A stretch of DNA of 64,000 bases from JAOPZW01 sp963807305 (GCA_963807305.1 CAWEBN010000002.1:62001-126000), one strand, 5' to 3'; positions 53,795 through 63,067 are shown, numbered from the stretch's first letter. Numbers and translations are program-made. The notes: generated by a model not told the origin, from the letters alone.

Positions 53795-53842
53795 ACCGCA
53801 CCGCCCGGGTGGAGCATCGCCGCAGTGAGCGGGAAGTATGCT

Positions 53843-53855
53843 TGAATTGACCTCA
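53843..53855. promoter_or_regulatory. Regulon box 15 (TGAATTGACCTCA), touching the ligase 3 start
   Basis: One mismatch. The final A is the first base of the ATG at 53855, the same arrangement as box 11. Confidence 0.6.
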
Positions 53856-55402
53856 TGTTGGGAGAGGAGCTCCGGGTTGCGGACGTGCTACGCCATCAGG
53901 CCCGCGAGCGCGGCGGCCGCGTCGCGATCAAGCACGGGTCGCGCTCGCTGACCTTCGCCGAGCTCGACGAGCGCTCCAGCCGCCTGGCGCAGGCCCTGCT
54001 CGCCGCCGGCGTCGGGCCCGGGTCGCGCGTCGCCCACCTGGATCGCACCGCCCCCGAGGTCGTGGAGCTGCTGTTCGCCGCCGCCAAGATCGGGGCGGTG
54101 GCGGTGCCCTTGAACTGGCGCTTGCACCCCACCGAGCTCGCCGCCATCCTGCAGGACGCCGGCGCGCCGCTGCTGCTCGCGGGGCCCGCGTACACGGCGG
54201 TCGCCGTCGAGCTCGCCGGCGCCGTCGCGCACGACCTCCGCGTCGTCGCGATCGGCGCCGAGTACGAGCGCTGGCTCGCCTCGCATCCTGCGGATGACCC
54301 GGGCGGTCGAGGAGCATCGGACGACACCGTGCTGCAGATGTACACGTCGGGGACCACCGGCGTGCCCAAGGGTGTGCTCACGACGCATCGCAACCTCTCG
54401 GCGGCCGTGGACTCCTCGCCGCTGTGGGGCTTCGACGCGGACACGGTCAGCCTCACGCCCCTTCCCATGTTCCACATCGGGGGCATCGGCTGGACGTTCC
54501 TCGGCATCTGGAACGGTGCCCGCACCATCCTCGTCAGCGAGTTCGACGCCGCGGCGGTCCTGGATCTCCTCGAAGGCGAGCGCGTCACCAACGCGGTCTT
54601 CGTGCCGACCATCCTGCAGATGCTGTGCGCGGTCCCGGGGTCGGCGGACCGCGACTACTCCGCGCTGCGGTCGATCGCCTACGGGGCGTCGCCGATCACC
54701 ACCCCGGTGCTCAAGGCGGCGCTGCGAACCTTCGGATGCGCGCTGTTCGGCGTCTATGGGCTCACCGAGACGACCGGCGGCGTGGTGCAGCTCGATCCCG
54801 ACGACCACGACCCCGACGGGCCGCGTGAGCACCTCCTGCGCTCCGCGGGGCGCCCGCTACCGTGGGTGGAGCTGCGGATCGTCGACCCGTCCACCGGCGG
54901 CGAGCTCGGACCGCGCGCGGTGGGGGAGGTGTGGATGCGCGCCCCGAACGTGATGGCCGGGTACTTCAACCGCCCCGAGGAGACGGCGGCGGCGCTGACG
55001 CCCGAGGGGTGGCTGCGGACCGGCGACGGTGGGTACGTGGACGAGGAAGGGCACCTCTTCCTCACCGACCGGATCAAGGACATGATCGTCAGCGGTGGCG
55101 AGAACGTCTACCCGATCGAGGTCGAGGAGGCCTTGGCACACCATCCGGGCGTCGCGGACGTCGCGGTCATCGGCGTCCCCGACGATCGCTGGGGTGAGAC
55201 GGTCAACGCCCTGGTCATCCGCGCTGTCGGCACGGCCGTGACCGCGGAGGAGCTGATCGCCTTCGTGCGCAGCCGGCTCGCCGGCTACAAGCTGCCGCGG
55301 TCGGTTGAGTTCGTCGACGAGCTGCCCCGCACGCCTTCGGGCAAGGTCCTCAAGCGCGAACTGCGCGAGCGCTACCGGACCGTGTCCGCCGCGGCGCCGT
55401 GA
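53855..55402 (+). CDS. Acyl-CoA ligase (AMP-forming) 3
   Basis: A 515-residue ligase with P-loop YTSGTTGVPKGVLTTH, YGLTETTGG, GWLRTGDGGYVDEEGH and terminal SGKVLKREL. It activates an acid to a CoA ester. The start coincides with the regulon box and no ribosome site precedes it. The 3' end overlaps the convergent hydrolase gene by 53 nt. Confidence 0.9.
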   Translation: MLGEELRVADVLRHQARERGGRVAIKHGSRSLTFAELDERSSRLAQALLAAGVGPGSRVAHLDRTAPEVVELLFAAAKIGAVAVPLNWRLHPTELAAILQDAGAPLLLAGPAYTAVAVELAGAVAHDLRVVAIGAEYERWLASHPADDPGGRGASDDTVLQMYTSGTTGVPKGVLTTHRNLSAAVDSSPLWGFDADTVSLTPLPMFHIGGIGWTFLGIWNGARTILVSEFDAAAVLDLLEGERVTNAVFVPTILQMLCAVPGSADRDYSALRSIAYGASPITTPVLKAALRTFGCALFGVYGLTETTGGVVQLDPDDHDPDGPREHLLRSAGRPLPWVELRIVDPSTGGELGPRAVGEVWMRAPNVMAGYFNRPEETAAALTPEGWLRTGDGGYVDEEGHLFLTDRIKDMIVSGGENVYPIEVEEALAHHPGVADVAVIGVPDDRWGETVNALVIRAVGTAVTAEELIAFVRSRLAGYKLPRSVEFVDELPRTPSGKVLKRELRERYRTVSAAAP

Positions 55403-56186
55403 CCGGCTGCTCGAGCAGGAAGCGCACGATTTCGGCGTCGACCTCCGGCGCATCCGTCGGATACACGTGGGCGGCGCCCTGCGCGACGTGTAGGCGCGCG
55501 CCCGGTATCGCTTCGGCGAGCGCGCGGCCGTTCGCCGGCGGCACGAGCCGGTCCTGCTCGCCGTGCACGACCAGCGTCGGCACCGCGATCGCGTGCAGGC
55601 GCCCGCCCGCGTCGTGTCCGATCGCGGCCGTGCGCTGGATGGCGTGGTGGGCCGAGTCGACCGGATGACGACGGCGCGCGGCGATGTCCTGACCGATGCG
55701 CTCAGCCCGACGGCGGCGAGTCCGCAGCGCGTAGCTGTAGGGGACCGCTGCCCAGAGCCCCTCGTCGACCGGCATCTGCGCCCTTCGGCGCAGGAACTCG
55801 CCGGCGCGATCGTCGGGCGGTGTCCGCAGCGCGCCCCCGGCCGATGTCGCCCCGAGGACGAGCGAGCGGACGCGATCGGCGTCGCGGAGCGCGAGCTCTT
55901 GGGCGACCATCCCCCCGAACGAGAGCCCGTAGACGTGCGCTGCGCCTGCGCCCGCGTCATCGAGCAGTTGCACGGCATCGGCGGCGAGCCGCCGGATCAG
56001 GGTGCTGGGGGAGGCGGCCTGCGGGTGACCCGCTCGAAGCACGAGGACGTCGAAGTGGCGTGCCAGCAGCGGCACCGTGCGCAGCTCGGCCACCGCGGCC
56101 ATGCCGACACCGGCCACGAGCAGCAGCGGGGCCTTCGCGCGCGTGCGCGGCTCGGCGGCCGCGCCGGTCCGGCGGTTGCCTGCCAC
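55350..56186 (-). CDS. Alpha/beta hydrolase
   Basis: A 278-residue hydrolase with elbow YGLSFGGMVAQELALRDADR and terminal AQGAAHVYPTDAPE containing the catalytic His. The first strand lacks a clear HG oxyanion motif (LLLVAGVGMA), a feature shared with the hydrolase at 52.98 kb (LLIMGLGLS), so the two are paralogues. Convergent overlap with ligase 3. Confidence 0.8.
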   Translation of the reverse strand: MAGNRRTGAAAEPRTRAKAPLLLVAGVGMAAVAELRTVPLLARHFDVLVLRAGHPQAASPSTLIRRLAADAVQLLDDAGAGAAHVYGLSFGGMVAQELALRDADRVRSLVLGATSAGGALRTPPDDRAGEFLRRRAQMPVDEGLWAAVPYSYALRTRRRRAERIGQDIAARRRHPVDSAHHAIQRTAAIGHDAGGRLHAIAVPTLVVHGEQDRLVPPANGRALAEAIPGARLHVAQGAAHVYPTDAPEVDAEIVRFLLEQPVTAPRRTRSGSARAVRA

Positions 56187-56249
56187 CTGACGTTCCTCTC
56201 TCCCGGGACCCGGGTCCGTGTTGCGGAACGGAACGCTACCAGAGTAAAC

Positions 56250-56262
56250 TGAATTGACATAG
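56250..56262. promoter_or_regulatory. Regulon box 16a (TGAATTGACATAG)
   Basis: Three mismatches, 64 bp upstream of the minus-strand hydrolase start and in the divergent region shared with phasin-like protein 2. Confidence 0.42.
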
Positions 56263-56282
56263 GTTCGCTTGCTGTGCTAGCT

Positions 56283-56295
56283 TGACTCCAGCTAA
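56283..56295. promoter_or_regulatory. Regulon box 16b (TGACTCCAGCTAA)
   Basis: Three mismatches, 44 bp upstream of the phasin-like gene at 56.34 kb. Confidence 0.4.
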
Positions 56296-56338
56296 CGCTA
56301 ACTGCACATCGCCCAGCACCTCATTCGAAGGAGTGACC

Positions 56339-56644
56339 ATGCCCACGCAGACCAAGTCCAACCCCATCGACGAGTCCGTCGAGGCAGCCACCGAGCGCGT
56401 TGCCGAGCTCAACGAGAAGGTCGTCGAGCTCAACGAGAAGGCCGTCGCCAACGGTCGCAAGGCCGGCGCCGCCTACCTGACCTCCTACGAGCGCGCCGTG
56501 GTGGCGCTCGCCGACTCCTACCAGCGCGCCGCCGGTGCCACCAAGGTCGACTGGATCGCCGAGGTGGCGGGCACCCAGGCTGACTTCACGCGCGAGGTCA
56601 CGAAGGCGTACACGAGCGCCGTCCGCGACCTCGTCGCCTCCTAG
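56339..56644 (+). CDS. Phasin-like helical protein 2
   Basis: A 101-residue protein with a repeat ELNEKVVELNEKAV and a helical C-terminus (FTREVTKAYTSAVRDLVAS). The composition and length fit a phasin, a surfactant protein of PHA granules. GAAGGAG precedes the ATG at ideal spacing and the gene stands alone, which suggests high expression. Confidence 0.68.
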   Translation: MPTQTKSNPIDESVEAATERVAELNEKVVELNEKAVANGRKAGAAYLTSYERAVVALADSYQRAAGATKVDWIAEVAGTQADFTREVTKAYTSAVRDLVAS

Positions 56645-56718
56645 TCACTATCCCTGGCCGCGGCGGGACGGAGTCCGCCGCGGCCAGGCATTCCGTCCTG
56701 CGCGCGGACGCAGGCGTG

Positions 56719-57084
56719 TCAGATCGCTTCTCCCGGACGCTCGAAGACGAGCTCCGGGACGACGCAGGCCGGCGAGACGCGCAGCAGGAAGCGCAGGGCC
56801 TCGGTGATGTCCGTGGTCCGCAGCATCTCCTCCGCCGGGATCTGTCCTTTGACGAACTCGCTCATGTCGGTGTCGACGAAGCCGGGGCAGAAGGCCACCG
56901 ACTTGATGCCGTCGCCGGCGAGCTCCTTGTTCATCGCGCGGGTGTAGGCGATGACGGCCGCCTTGCTCGCCGAGTAGACGGACAACCACGGTTGCGGCGC
57001 CTTGCCGGCCAGCGACGCCATGTTCACCACCAGCGCGTTGCGATGCTCCGCGCCGGCGGCCCGCAGCATGTCGAGGCAGTCGCG
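56719..57084 (-). pseudogene. SDR truncated at its 5' end
   Basis: The C-terminal two thirds of a short-chain dehydrogenase are intact (NALVVNMASLAGKAP, YSASKAAVIAYTRAM, PGFVDTDMSEFV). Upstream of RDCLDML the frame and all other frames lose SDR similarity, and the nucleotide-binding TGxxxGIG half is absent. The break at about 57085 coincides with the start of an oppositely oriented gene fragment. Confidence 0.7.
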
Positions 57085-57301
57085 ATACCGTGGTCGCCAT
57101 CGACGCCTCGCCGGTCGGCGGTGCTCGGCCGCGACCGTGCTGCGGGCGATGGCGGGGACGGACGCCCTCTCGGTCGCCGGGGACGGTATCGGAGCGGTCG
57201 TCGATGCCGGTTGCCGCAGCTCGTTGTCTCGCACCGAGGACGGCGGCTACCGCTTCGAGAATCGGCTCGGATACTGGATCGCGCGCCCTGCGGCGCGGTA
57301 G
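57085..57301 (+). pseudogene. C-terminal fragment of an unidentified gene
   Basis: The frame reads VLRAMAGTDALSVAGDGIGA and, further on, GGYRFENRLGYWIARPAAR before a stop. It looks like a genuine C-terminus, reminiscent of some methyltransferases, but I cannot name it. It has no start and abuts the truncated SDR head to head. Confidence 0.45.
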
Positions 57302-57307
57302 CGCGCG

Positions 57308-58078
57308 TCAGCGAGCCAGCAGCCCGCCGTCGAGCGGGTAGAACGTTGCCGTGGCGAAGCTGGCGGCGTCGCTGAGCAGCCAGGCGGTCATCTCGGCGAC
57401 CTCGGCCGGCTGCCCCCAGCGTCCGAGCGCGTGCATCGGCGCCACGGCGGCGATCGCCTCCGGTGTCATCGTCTGCTCGACCAGCGGCGTCAGGATGAAC
57501 GCGGGTCCCACGGCGTTGACGCGGATGCCGTCGCCGGCATGGTCGAGCGCGGCGACGCGCGTCAGGCCGACGAGCGCGTGCTTCGACGTGACGTAGGCGA
57601 CCTGCTCGGGATAGCCTGCCGCCGCCAGCACCGATGCCATGTTGACGATGGACCCGCCGCCGGTCTTGCGCATGGCGCGGATCTCCTCGCGCACGCACAG
57701 GAACACGCCGTCGAGGTTAACGCGCATGACCCGTCGCCAGTCGTCGAGCGTGTAGTCGCCGACCGCGAGGTGCGCGCCGCCGACGCCGGCGTTGTTGATG
57801 GCGCCGTCGAGGCGTCCGAACTGCTCGACCACGGCGGCGACCATCGCGGCCACGGAGGCCTCGTCCGCGACGTCGGCCTCGATGGCGCGGGCGTTGCCGC
57901 CGATCTCCGATGCCACGCGCTCGGCCGCCTCCCGGGCGATGTCGACGACGGCCACGTGGGCCCCGCCGGCGGCCGCGCGATGGGCGCACGCCTCGCCGAT
58001 GCCCGAGCCGGCTCCGGTGACGAGGACGACCTTGTCCTCGAGGTCGGCCTTCGTGGTGCTTGCACCGTTCGCGCTCAT
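57308..58078 (-). CDS. Short-chain dehydrogenase/reductase
   Basis: A 256-residue SDR with VVLVTGAGSGIGEACA, AINNAGVGGAHL, NMASVLAAAG and YVTSK, ending FYPLDGG. It follows a 26-codon ORF by 2 bp and lacks its own strong ribosome site, so its translation is probably coupled to that ORF. Confidence 0.88.
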   Translation of the reverse strand: MSANGASTTKADLEDKVVLVTGAGSGIGEACAHRAAAGGAHVAVVDIAREAAERVASEIGGNARAIEADVADEASVAAMVAAVVEQFGRLDGAINNAGVGGAHLAVGDYTLDDWRRVMRVNLDGVFLCVREEIRAMRKTGGGSIVNMASVLAAAGYPEQVAYVTSKHALVGLTRVAALDHAGDGIRVNAVGPAFILTPLVEQTMTPEAIAAVAPMHALGRWGQPAEVAEMTAWLLSDAASFATATFYPLDGGLLAR

Positions 58079-58080
58079 CG

Positions 58081-58161
58081 TCAGGCCCGAACCGCGCCAA
58101 CGGCGCCGACGACGGGAAGGTGTCCAACCACGTAGGACGTCGCGAACAGCACTGTGTACAT
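58081..58161 (-). CDS. 26-residue hydrophobic ORF upstream of the SDR
   Basis: A short frame (MYTVLFATSYVVGHLPVVGA..) begins behind GAGGAGAGA at good spacing and ends 2 bp before the SDR start. It is hydrophobic enough to be a small membrane peptide. It may act as a leader that couples translation of the SDR. No family recognised. Confidence 0.4.
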   Translation of the reverse strand: MYTVLFATSYVVGHLPVVGAVGAVRA

Positions 58162-58201
58162 CGGCTCTCTCCTCGTACGCCGCGCGGACGAATCCCGCTC
58201 A

Positions 58202-58214
58202 TTACATGAAGTCA
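58202..58214. promoter_or_regulatory. Regulon box 17 (TGACTTCATGTAA on the minus strand)
   Basis: Two mismatches, 41 bp upstream of the 26-residue ORF and the SDR. Confidence 0.52.
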
Positions 58215-58310
58215 GTTTAGTCTACGGCACGGTGCGAAACATGTCGAGACGAGAGGCAAGACGCTGCTCGAGCTCGACGGGACCCGGGCGTGGCCCCCCC
58301 GAGGAGCAGG

Positions 58311-60227
58311 TCAGCTGAGGAGCTGTGGCAGCCGGACCGCCGCCGCGATGCGCTCGGCGGCGGCGCGCCCCTCCGCGATCGCGTGCGCTGCCCGGCGGGG
58401 CACGATCGCGTCGCCGACGGCGAGCACGAGCGGCGCGACGCACTGCGGTGTCGCGCGCGGACGACGCTCGCCGGCGACGACGACGCGGTCGCCCTCGAGC
58501 AGGCGCGCTCGGCGCGAGACGCCGTCGACAAGCGTCACCCCCGCAGCGGTGATCTCCGTCGCCGACGCCAGCGGGATGACCTGCAGCTCGCCGGCGCCCG
58601 CCAGCCGCTGGACGAGCTGCACCCGGCTCTCGGCCGGGATGGCGCCGGCGAAGGCCGTGCCGGGCGTCACCAGCGTGACGCGTCGCGCGCGGGCCGCGAG
58701 CGCCAGCTCGACGACGTTGATCGCCGGCCACCAGCCGAAGCCGTCATCGACGACGATCACGTGCGCGCTACCTCGCAGAGCCTGCGGTCCGCTCGCGATG
58801 ACGTCCGACGACCCCAGTGCGCCGGCCGGCACGATCTCCTCGGCGCCGGTGGCCAGGACGACCGCGTCGAAGTCGTCCAACGCCGGCGCCGGCGCTCCGA
58901 GGCGGAGCTCGACGCCCTCGCGGAGGAGCCCGCGCTCGTAGAAGTCCAGCAGGGGCGCCCAGCCCGAGCGATTGGGTGCGGTGGCTGCGATCGCGAGCTG
59001 GCCGCCGATGTGATCGGCGGCCTCGAACACGACGACCTCGGGCACGCCCTCGCGGGCCAGGCTGAGCGCGCACTCGAGCCCCGCCGGGCCGGCGCCGACG
59101 ACAGCGACGCGGCCATCGGTCAGACGCTCGAGGCTCCACGCGAGCTCAAGGGGGGCGGCGGGCCGCCGCGGCTCTCCCGGAGGTGCCAGGTCGGGGTTGA
59201 CGGTGCACAGCAGCAGCGGGTCGAACGTGCGGCAGTCCTCGTTGCACGCGACGCACGGCCGTATCTCGTCGGTGCGGCCGTCGAAGAGCTTGCGCGGGAG
59301 GTCGGGATCGGCGATGAGCGGGCGCGCCATCCCGACCAGGTCCGCGCCGGCTGCGAGGGCTTCCTCGATCCACTCCGGGCGCCGGAAGGCATGCGAGACC
59401 AGGAGCGCTCCGCGGACCGCGGGCCGCACACGCGCGAGCTCGTCGAGCAACGGCGGCCGCGTCGTCGCCATGTCGCGCACGTACGTCGTGCGCACGCCCA
59501 CGGTGACGTTCACCCAGTCCACCAGGGGGTCCACCACGCTCAGCAGGTCGGTGAGCTCGTCCGGCGCCAGGGCGACGTCCTCGCTCGCGTCGATGCTCAA
59601 GCGGATGCCGATCAGCGCCGAGTCCGACAGCTGCCGGATCGCCTCGATCACGCGCCCGAGGACGGCCACCCCATCGCCACGGCAGTTCGTACGCGGCGAG
59701 AGGAGCTGCTCGAGCAGATAGGCGTGAGCGGCGTGGAGCTCGATGCCGTCGAAGCCGGCCTCGAGGCAGTGGGAGGCCGAGACGCGAAAGCCGTCGACCA
59801 TGGCAGCGACCTCGTGCTCGAGCATCGCCCGCGGGGCGGTCGACTCGCGTGGCGAGCGGATCGCCGACGGCGCGATGGGGGAGTAGTAGCTCTCCGCGCC
59901 CAAGGTCTCCCGGCCGAGGTGCACGAGCTGGCAGACCGCGACGGCGTCCTCGGCGTGGATGGCGTCCACCCGGCGGCGAAGGGGCTCGACGACCTCGGGC
60001 CGCCATGCCTCCAGGATGTTGCCGCGCCGGGGCGAGGACTCCGGTGCGGTGACGGTCCCGCCGCTGATCAGCATCGCGGCGCCACCCTTGGCCAGGCGGC
60101 CCCAGTACTCGGCGTCGCCGACGACCGGGAGGCCGTCCTGCACCAGGCCGCTGGCATGCGCCGTTGCGACCAGCCGGTTGCGCAGCCGGACGGAGCGCAG
60201 CTCGAGTGGCTCGGCGGCGGCGATCAC
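58311..60227 (-). CDS. Old-yellow-enzyme/2,4-dienoyl-CoA reductase-like flavoprotein
   Basis: A 638-residue protein. An N-terminal FMN barrel (ELHAAHAYLLEQLLSPRTN) is followed by a 4Fe-4S cysteine cluster (CVACNEDC, LLC) and a C-terminal FAD/NAD domain (VAVVGAGPAGLECALSLA). This is the layout of bacterial dienoyl-CoA reductases and trimethylamine dehydrogenase-like enzymes. It would reduce conjugated double bonds. The GTG start overlaps the GMC oxidoreductase stop by 4 nt. Confidence 0.9.
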   Translation of the reverse strand: MIAAAEPLELRSVRLRNRLVATAHASGLVQDGLPVVGDAEYWGRLAKGGAAMLISGGTVTAPESSPRRGNILEAWRPEVVEPLRRRVDAIHAEDAVAVCQLVHLGRETLGAESYYSPIAPSAIRSPRESTAPRAMLEHEVAAMVDGFRVSASHCLEAGFDGIELHAAHAYLLEQLLSPRTNCRGDGVAVLGRVIEAIRQLSDSALIGIRLSIDASEDVALAPDELTDLLSVVDPLVDWVNVTVGVRTTYVRDMATTRPPLLDELARVRPAVRGALLVSHAFRRPEWIEEALAAGADLVGMARPLIADPDLPRKLFDGRTDEIRPCVACNEDCRTFDPLLLCTVNPDLAPPGEPRRPAAPLELAWSLERLTDGRVAVVGAGPAGLECALSLAREGVPEVVVFEAADHIGGQLAIAATAPNRSGWAPLLDFYERGLLREGVELRLGAPAPALDDFDAVVLATGAEEIVPAGALGSSDVIASGPQALRGSAHVIVVDDGFGWWPAINVVELALAARARRVTLVTPGTAFAGAIPAESRVQLVQRLAGAGELQVIPLASATEITAAGVTLVDGVSRRARLLEGDRVVVAGERRPRATPQCVAPLVLAVGDAIVPRRAAHAIAEGRAAAERIAAAVRLPQLLS

Positions 60228-61870
60228 ACGGGTGCACTCGCCGCCACCGCTGCGCTGCGCGAGGTGGCGTTGCGGATCAGGTCGGAGAGCCGCTCGGCGG
60301 CCTCGATCGTCGGCAGGTTCGTGTTGGCCCTGGGTACCGCCGGAAACACGGACGCGTCGGCGACCCAGAGGCTCTCGACGCCGAGGACGCGGCCCTCGGG
60401 GTCGACGACGGTCCGCGGGTCGTCGGCCGCGCCCATGCGGCAGGTCCCGCAGATGTGCCCCGTGTCGCCGATCGTCTCCATGAGCCACGCGTCGATGGCG
60501 GCGTCGTCGGACACCTCGTCCAGGCCGCGGCCGGTCATGTCGATGGCGATACGCGCGAACGCCTTGTCGAACGAGCCGCTGCGCAGGAGGTCGAGCGAGC
60601 GCTTAACGCCGTCGCGCGCGCGAACGAGGTCGGCATCGACGTTGAGCAGGTCCTGATCGATCAGCGGATGGGCATCCGGATCGGACGAGGCGAGGGTCAG
60701 CCGGCCGTGGCCGAACTGCTGGTTGATCCACAGGCACATCAGGCCGGGGCCACCGGGCGCCTCACCGCCTCCCGCACCGCCCCAGGTCCCCGAGGCCTGA
60801 TCGGCGATGGCCAGGTGCGAGGTGACGTCGGCGGGCAGGGCGAGGGTCTGGTTGACTGACACGATCACCATGTCGTTCTCGCCCGCGCCCTCGAGGCCCG
60901 ACGAGTAGCGCAGGCAGCAGTTCGTCTGGCGCGCGTTCAGGCCCGGGTGGGCATCGGGCCGATGGAACAGCCAGAACAGCGCCAGCGGGTGCTCCTGCAT
61001 GTTCTCGCCGACCGGCAGCCGGACGACCGAGCCCTCCGGGCCGACGCCCGATCGCAGCAGGATCGCGGGGGAGTGGACCGCACCCGCGCACAGGACCACC
61101 TTGTCGGCGCGGACCTCGACGTCGTCCTCCCCGATGCGCGCCCGCACGCCCACCGCGCGGCCGCCCTCGATCAGCACGGCGTCGACGCGCGCGTCGCCCA
61201 GGATCCGGAGGTTGGGGCGATCGCGCGCGGGCTCGAGGTAGCCGTCGTTGGTGGTCACGCGCGCGCCGTCGCGCGCGCTGATGCCGTAGGGCGAGAGGCC
61301 GGTGCCGGTAGGAGCGCTGTGGTCCTCGCACCATCCGTGGCCCGCCGCGGTCGCGCTCTCGGCGAGCGCCTCGTCGACGGGTCCCCATGCCTCGCGGCCC
61401 AACCGCACGATCGGCATCGGCCCGTCGGAGCCGTGGTAGGGCCGGTCGCCGAAGTTCAGATCGCTCTCCATGCGGCGCCGGTAGGGAAGGATGTCCTCGA
61501 AGGCCCAACCGGGGCAGCCTTCGGCGGCCCAGCGTTCGTAGTCGTCGGCCATCGCGTGGATGGCGATCATGCCGTTGACCACCGACGATCCGCCCAGGCC
61601 CTTGCCACGCACGTGCGGACGCGGGTCCTGCGCCGCCGATCGACGCGACTCGAGGCCGGGCCACTGGAACTGCGCGCATGCGGACTCGTCCAGCGCACGC
61701 CACCCGTTCATGCTGCGCACCTGCTCCGGTGCCTGCGTTGATCGCCAGTCGGGCCCCGCCTCGAGGAGAAGCACCTCGGTCGCCGGATCCTCGCTCAGAC
61801 GTCCCGCGATGACGCAGCCGGCGCTCCCGCCGCCCACGACGAGGAAGTCGGTCTCGATCGCTGAAGCCAT
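60224..61870 (-). CDS. GMC-family FAD oxidoreductase
   Basis: A 548-residue glucose-methanol-choline oxidoreductase with FLVVGGGSAGCVIAGRL, the FAD-binding GGSSVVNGMI, catalytic His in GHICGTCRMG and Asn in RANTNLPTIEAAER. It oxidises an alcohol to an aldehyde or ketone. ATG 61870 is chosen because the FAD motif begins a few residues later. First gene of a two-gene operon with the OYE-like reductase. Confidence 0.9.
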   Translation of the reverse strand: MASAIETDFLVVGGGSAGCVIAGRLSEDPATEVLLLEAGPDWRSTQAPEQVRSMNGWRALDESACAQFQWPGLESRRSAAQDPRPHVRGKGLGGSSVVNGMIAIHAMADDYERWAAEGCPGWAFEDILPYRRRMESDLNFGDRPYHGSDGPMPIVRLGREAWGPVDEALAESATAAGHGWCEDHSAPTGTGLSPYGISARDGARVTTNDGYLEPARDRPNLRILGDARVDAVLIEGGRAVGVRARIGEDDVEVRADKVVLCAGAVHSPAILLRSGVGPEGSVVRLPVGENMQEHPLALFWLFHRPDAHPGLNARQTNCCLRYSSGLEGAGENDMVIVSVNQTLALPADVTSHLAIADQASGTWGGAGGGEAPGGPGLMCLWINQQFGHGRLTLASSDPDAHPLIDQDLLNVDADLVRARDGVKRSLDLLRSGSFDKAFARIAIDMTGRGLDEVSDDAAIDAWLMETIGDTGHICGTCRMGAADDPRTVVDPEGRVLGVESLWVADASVFPAVPRANTNLPTIEAAERLSDLIRNATSRSAAVAASAPV

Positions 61871-61908
61871 CACGCACCCACCTTCATCCACATTCGTTGA
61901 TCTCAATC

Positions 61909-61921
61909 TGAACTGAAGTTA
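61909..61921. promoter_or_regulatory. Regulon box 18 (TGAACTGAAGTTA)
   Basis: Two mismatches, 39 bp upstream of the GMC oxidoreductase start. Confidence 0.52.
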
Positions 61922-61963
61922 CCTCAAACAACTGGCTCTGCGCAAGACCGAGGCTGGCCGACG

Positions 61964-62992
61964 TCACGGGACGAGCACGGCCCTCCCGAGGATCCGCCCG
62001 GCCTCGAGGTCTTCCAGGGCGCGAGCGGCGTCGTCGAGCTCGTAGGGCTCGGTGTGGGTGCTCACACGCCCGGCTTCGGCGAGGGCAAGCGCGCGCACGA
62101 GGTCGTCGCGCGTCCCGCCGAAGGTATGGACGATCGTGACCTCCCGGTCGGGCGTCCTGCCGGCGCCCATCTCGGCGGTGATCGAGAGCCGCCCGCCGCC
62201 GCCGCCGGTGACGACGACGGCGCCGCCGCGGCGCACCACGCTCGCCGCCAAATCGAGGCTCTCCTGCGAGCCGACGAAGTCGAAGACGGCGTCGATCCGG
62301 TGCCCGCCGTTGGCCGCGACCACGTGGGAGGGAGCGTCCGCCCCTGCAAGGACGCCGTCGTCGGCCCCGATGTCCGCGGCGAAGTCCAGGCGGGCACGAT
62401 CGACGTCGACGGCGAGGATGCGCGTCTCGGAGGTCGCTCGCAGGAACTGCACGGCTAGGTGGCCGAGGCCGCCGACCCCGACGACCAGCGCAGTCGAACC
62501 GGGCCCTAGGACGCGGCGCCCGTGCTCCACCGCGTGCAGGGCGGTCAAGCCTGCGTCCGTGAGCGGCGCGGCCGCGACGGGCTCGACGCGGCCGAGCGCC
62601 ACCAGGTTGCGCGCCGGGACGACCACCTGCTCCGCCATGCCACCGTCGGTCGTGATCCCGATCGCGCCCGGGACGGTGTCGCGGCAGACGTTGTCCTCCC
62701 CCTGCGCGCACGCCGCGCACGAGCCGCATCCCAGCAGCTCGTACACGGCCACGAGCGTCCCCCGGCGTGGGGCTCGCACGCCCTCTCCGTGACCGACCAC
62801 CTCGCCGATGATCTCGTGCCCGAGCGTCACGGGCAGCTTCAGTCCGCGACCGCCGTTGCGCAGGAGGCTCACGTCGGTCCGGCAGACGCCCGCGGCGAGC
62901 ACCCGCAGCAGGACCTCGCCGGCCTCGGGCTGCGCGGGCGGCACGTCGACCATCTCGGCCCGGCCGGTGCCGGTCAGGCGGTATGCGCGCAT
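61964..62992 (-). CDS. Zinc-dependent alcohol dehydrogenase (MDR family)
   Basis: A 342-residue dehydrogenase with AGVCRTDVSLL, LGHEIIGEVVGHG, structural zinc ligands (CGSCAACAQGEDNVC) and VGVGGLGHLAVQFL. It is a paralogue of the enzyme at 29.9-31.0 kb. Start at MRAYRLTGTG; a longer frame to 63055 would run through the regulon box. It may act with the GMC enzyme on alcohol intermediates. Confidence 0.87.
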   Translation of the reverse strand: MRAYRLTGTGRAEMVDVPPAQPEAGEVLLRVLAAGVCRTDVSLLRNGGRGLKLPVTLGHEIIGEVVGHGEGVRAPRRGTLVAVYELLGCGSCAACAQGEDNVCRDTVPGAIGITTDGGMAEQVVVPARNLVALGRVEPVAAAPLTDAGLTALHAVEHGRRVLGPGSTALVVGVGGLGHLAVQFLRATSETRILAVDVDRARLDFAADIGADDGVLAGADAPSHVVAANGGHRIDAVFDFVGSQESLDLAASVVRRGGAVVVTGGGGGRLSITAEMGAGRTPDREVTIVHTFGGTRDDLVRALALAEAGRVSTHTEPYELDDAARALEDLEAGRILGRAVLVP

Positions 62993-63054
62993 GTCGGTGG
63001 CCGACGGCGACCGGGAGTGTGGGGCTGCAGGGGTGGCACTGTGGCTATCGTACA

Positions 63055-63067
63055 TGAATCGAACTCA
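63055..63067. promoter_or_regulatory. Regulon box 19 (TGAATCGAACTCA)
   Basis: One mismatch, between the alcohol dehydrogenase (63 bp) and the divergent MFS gene (45 bp). Confidence 0.6.
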
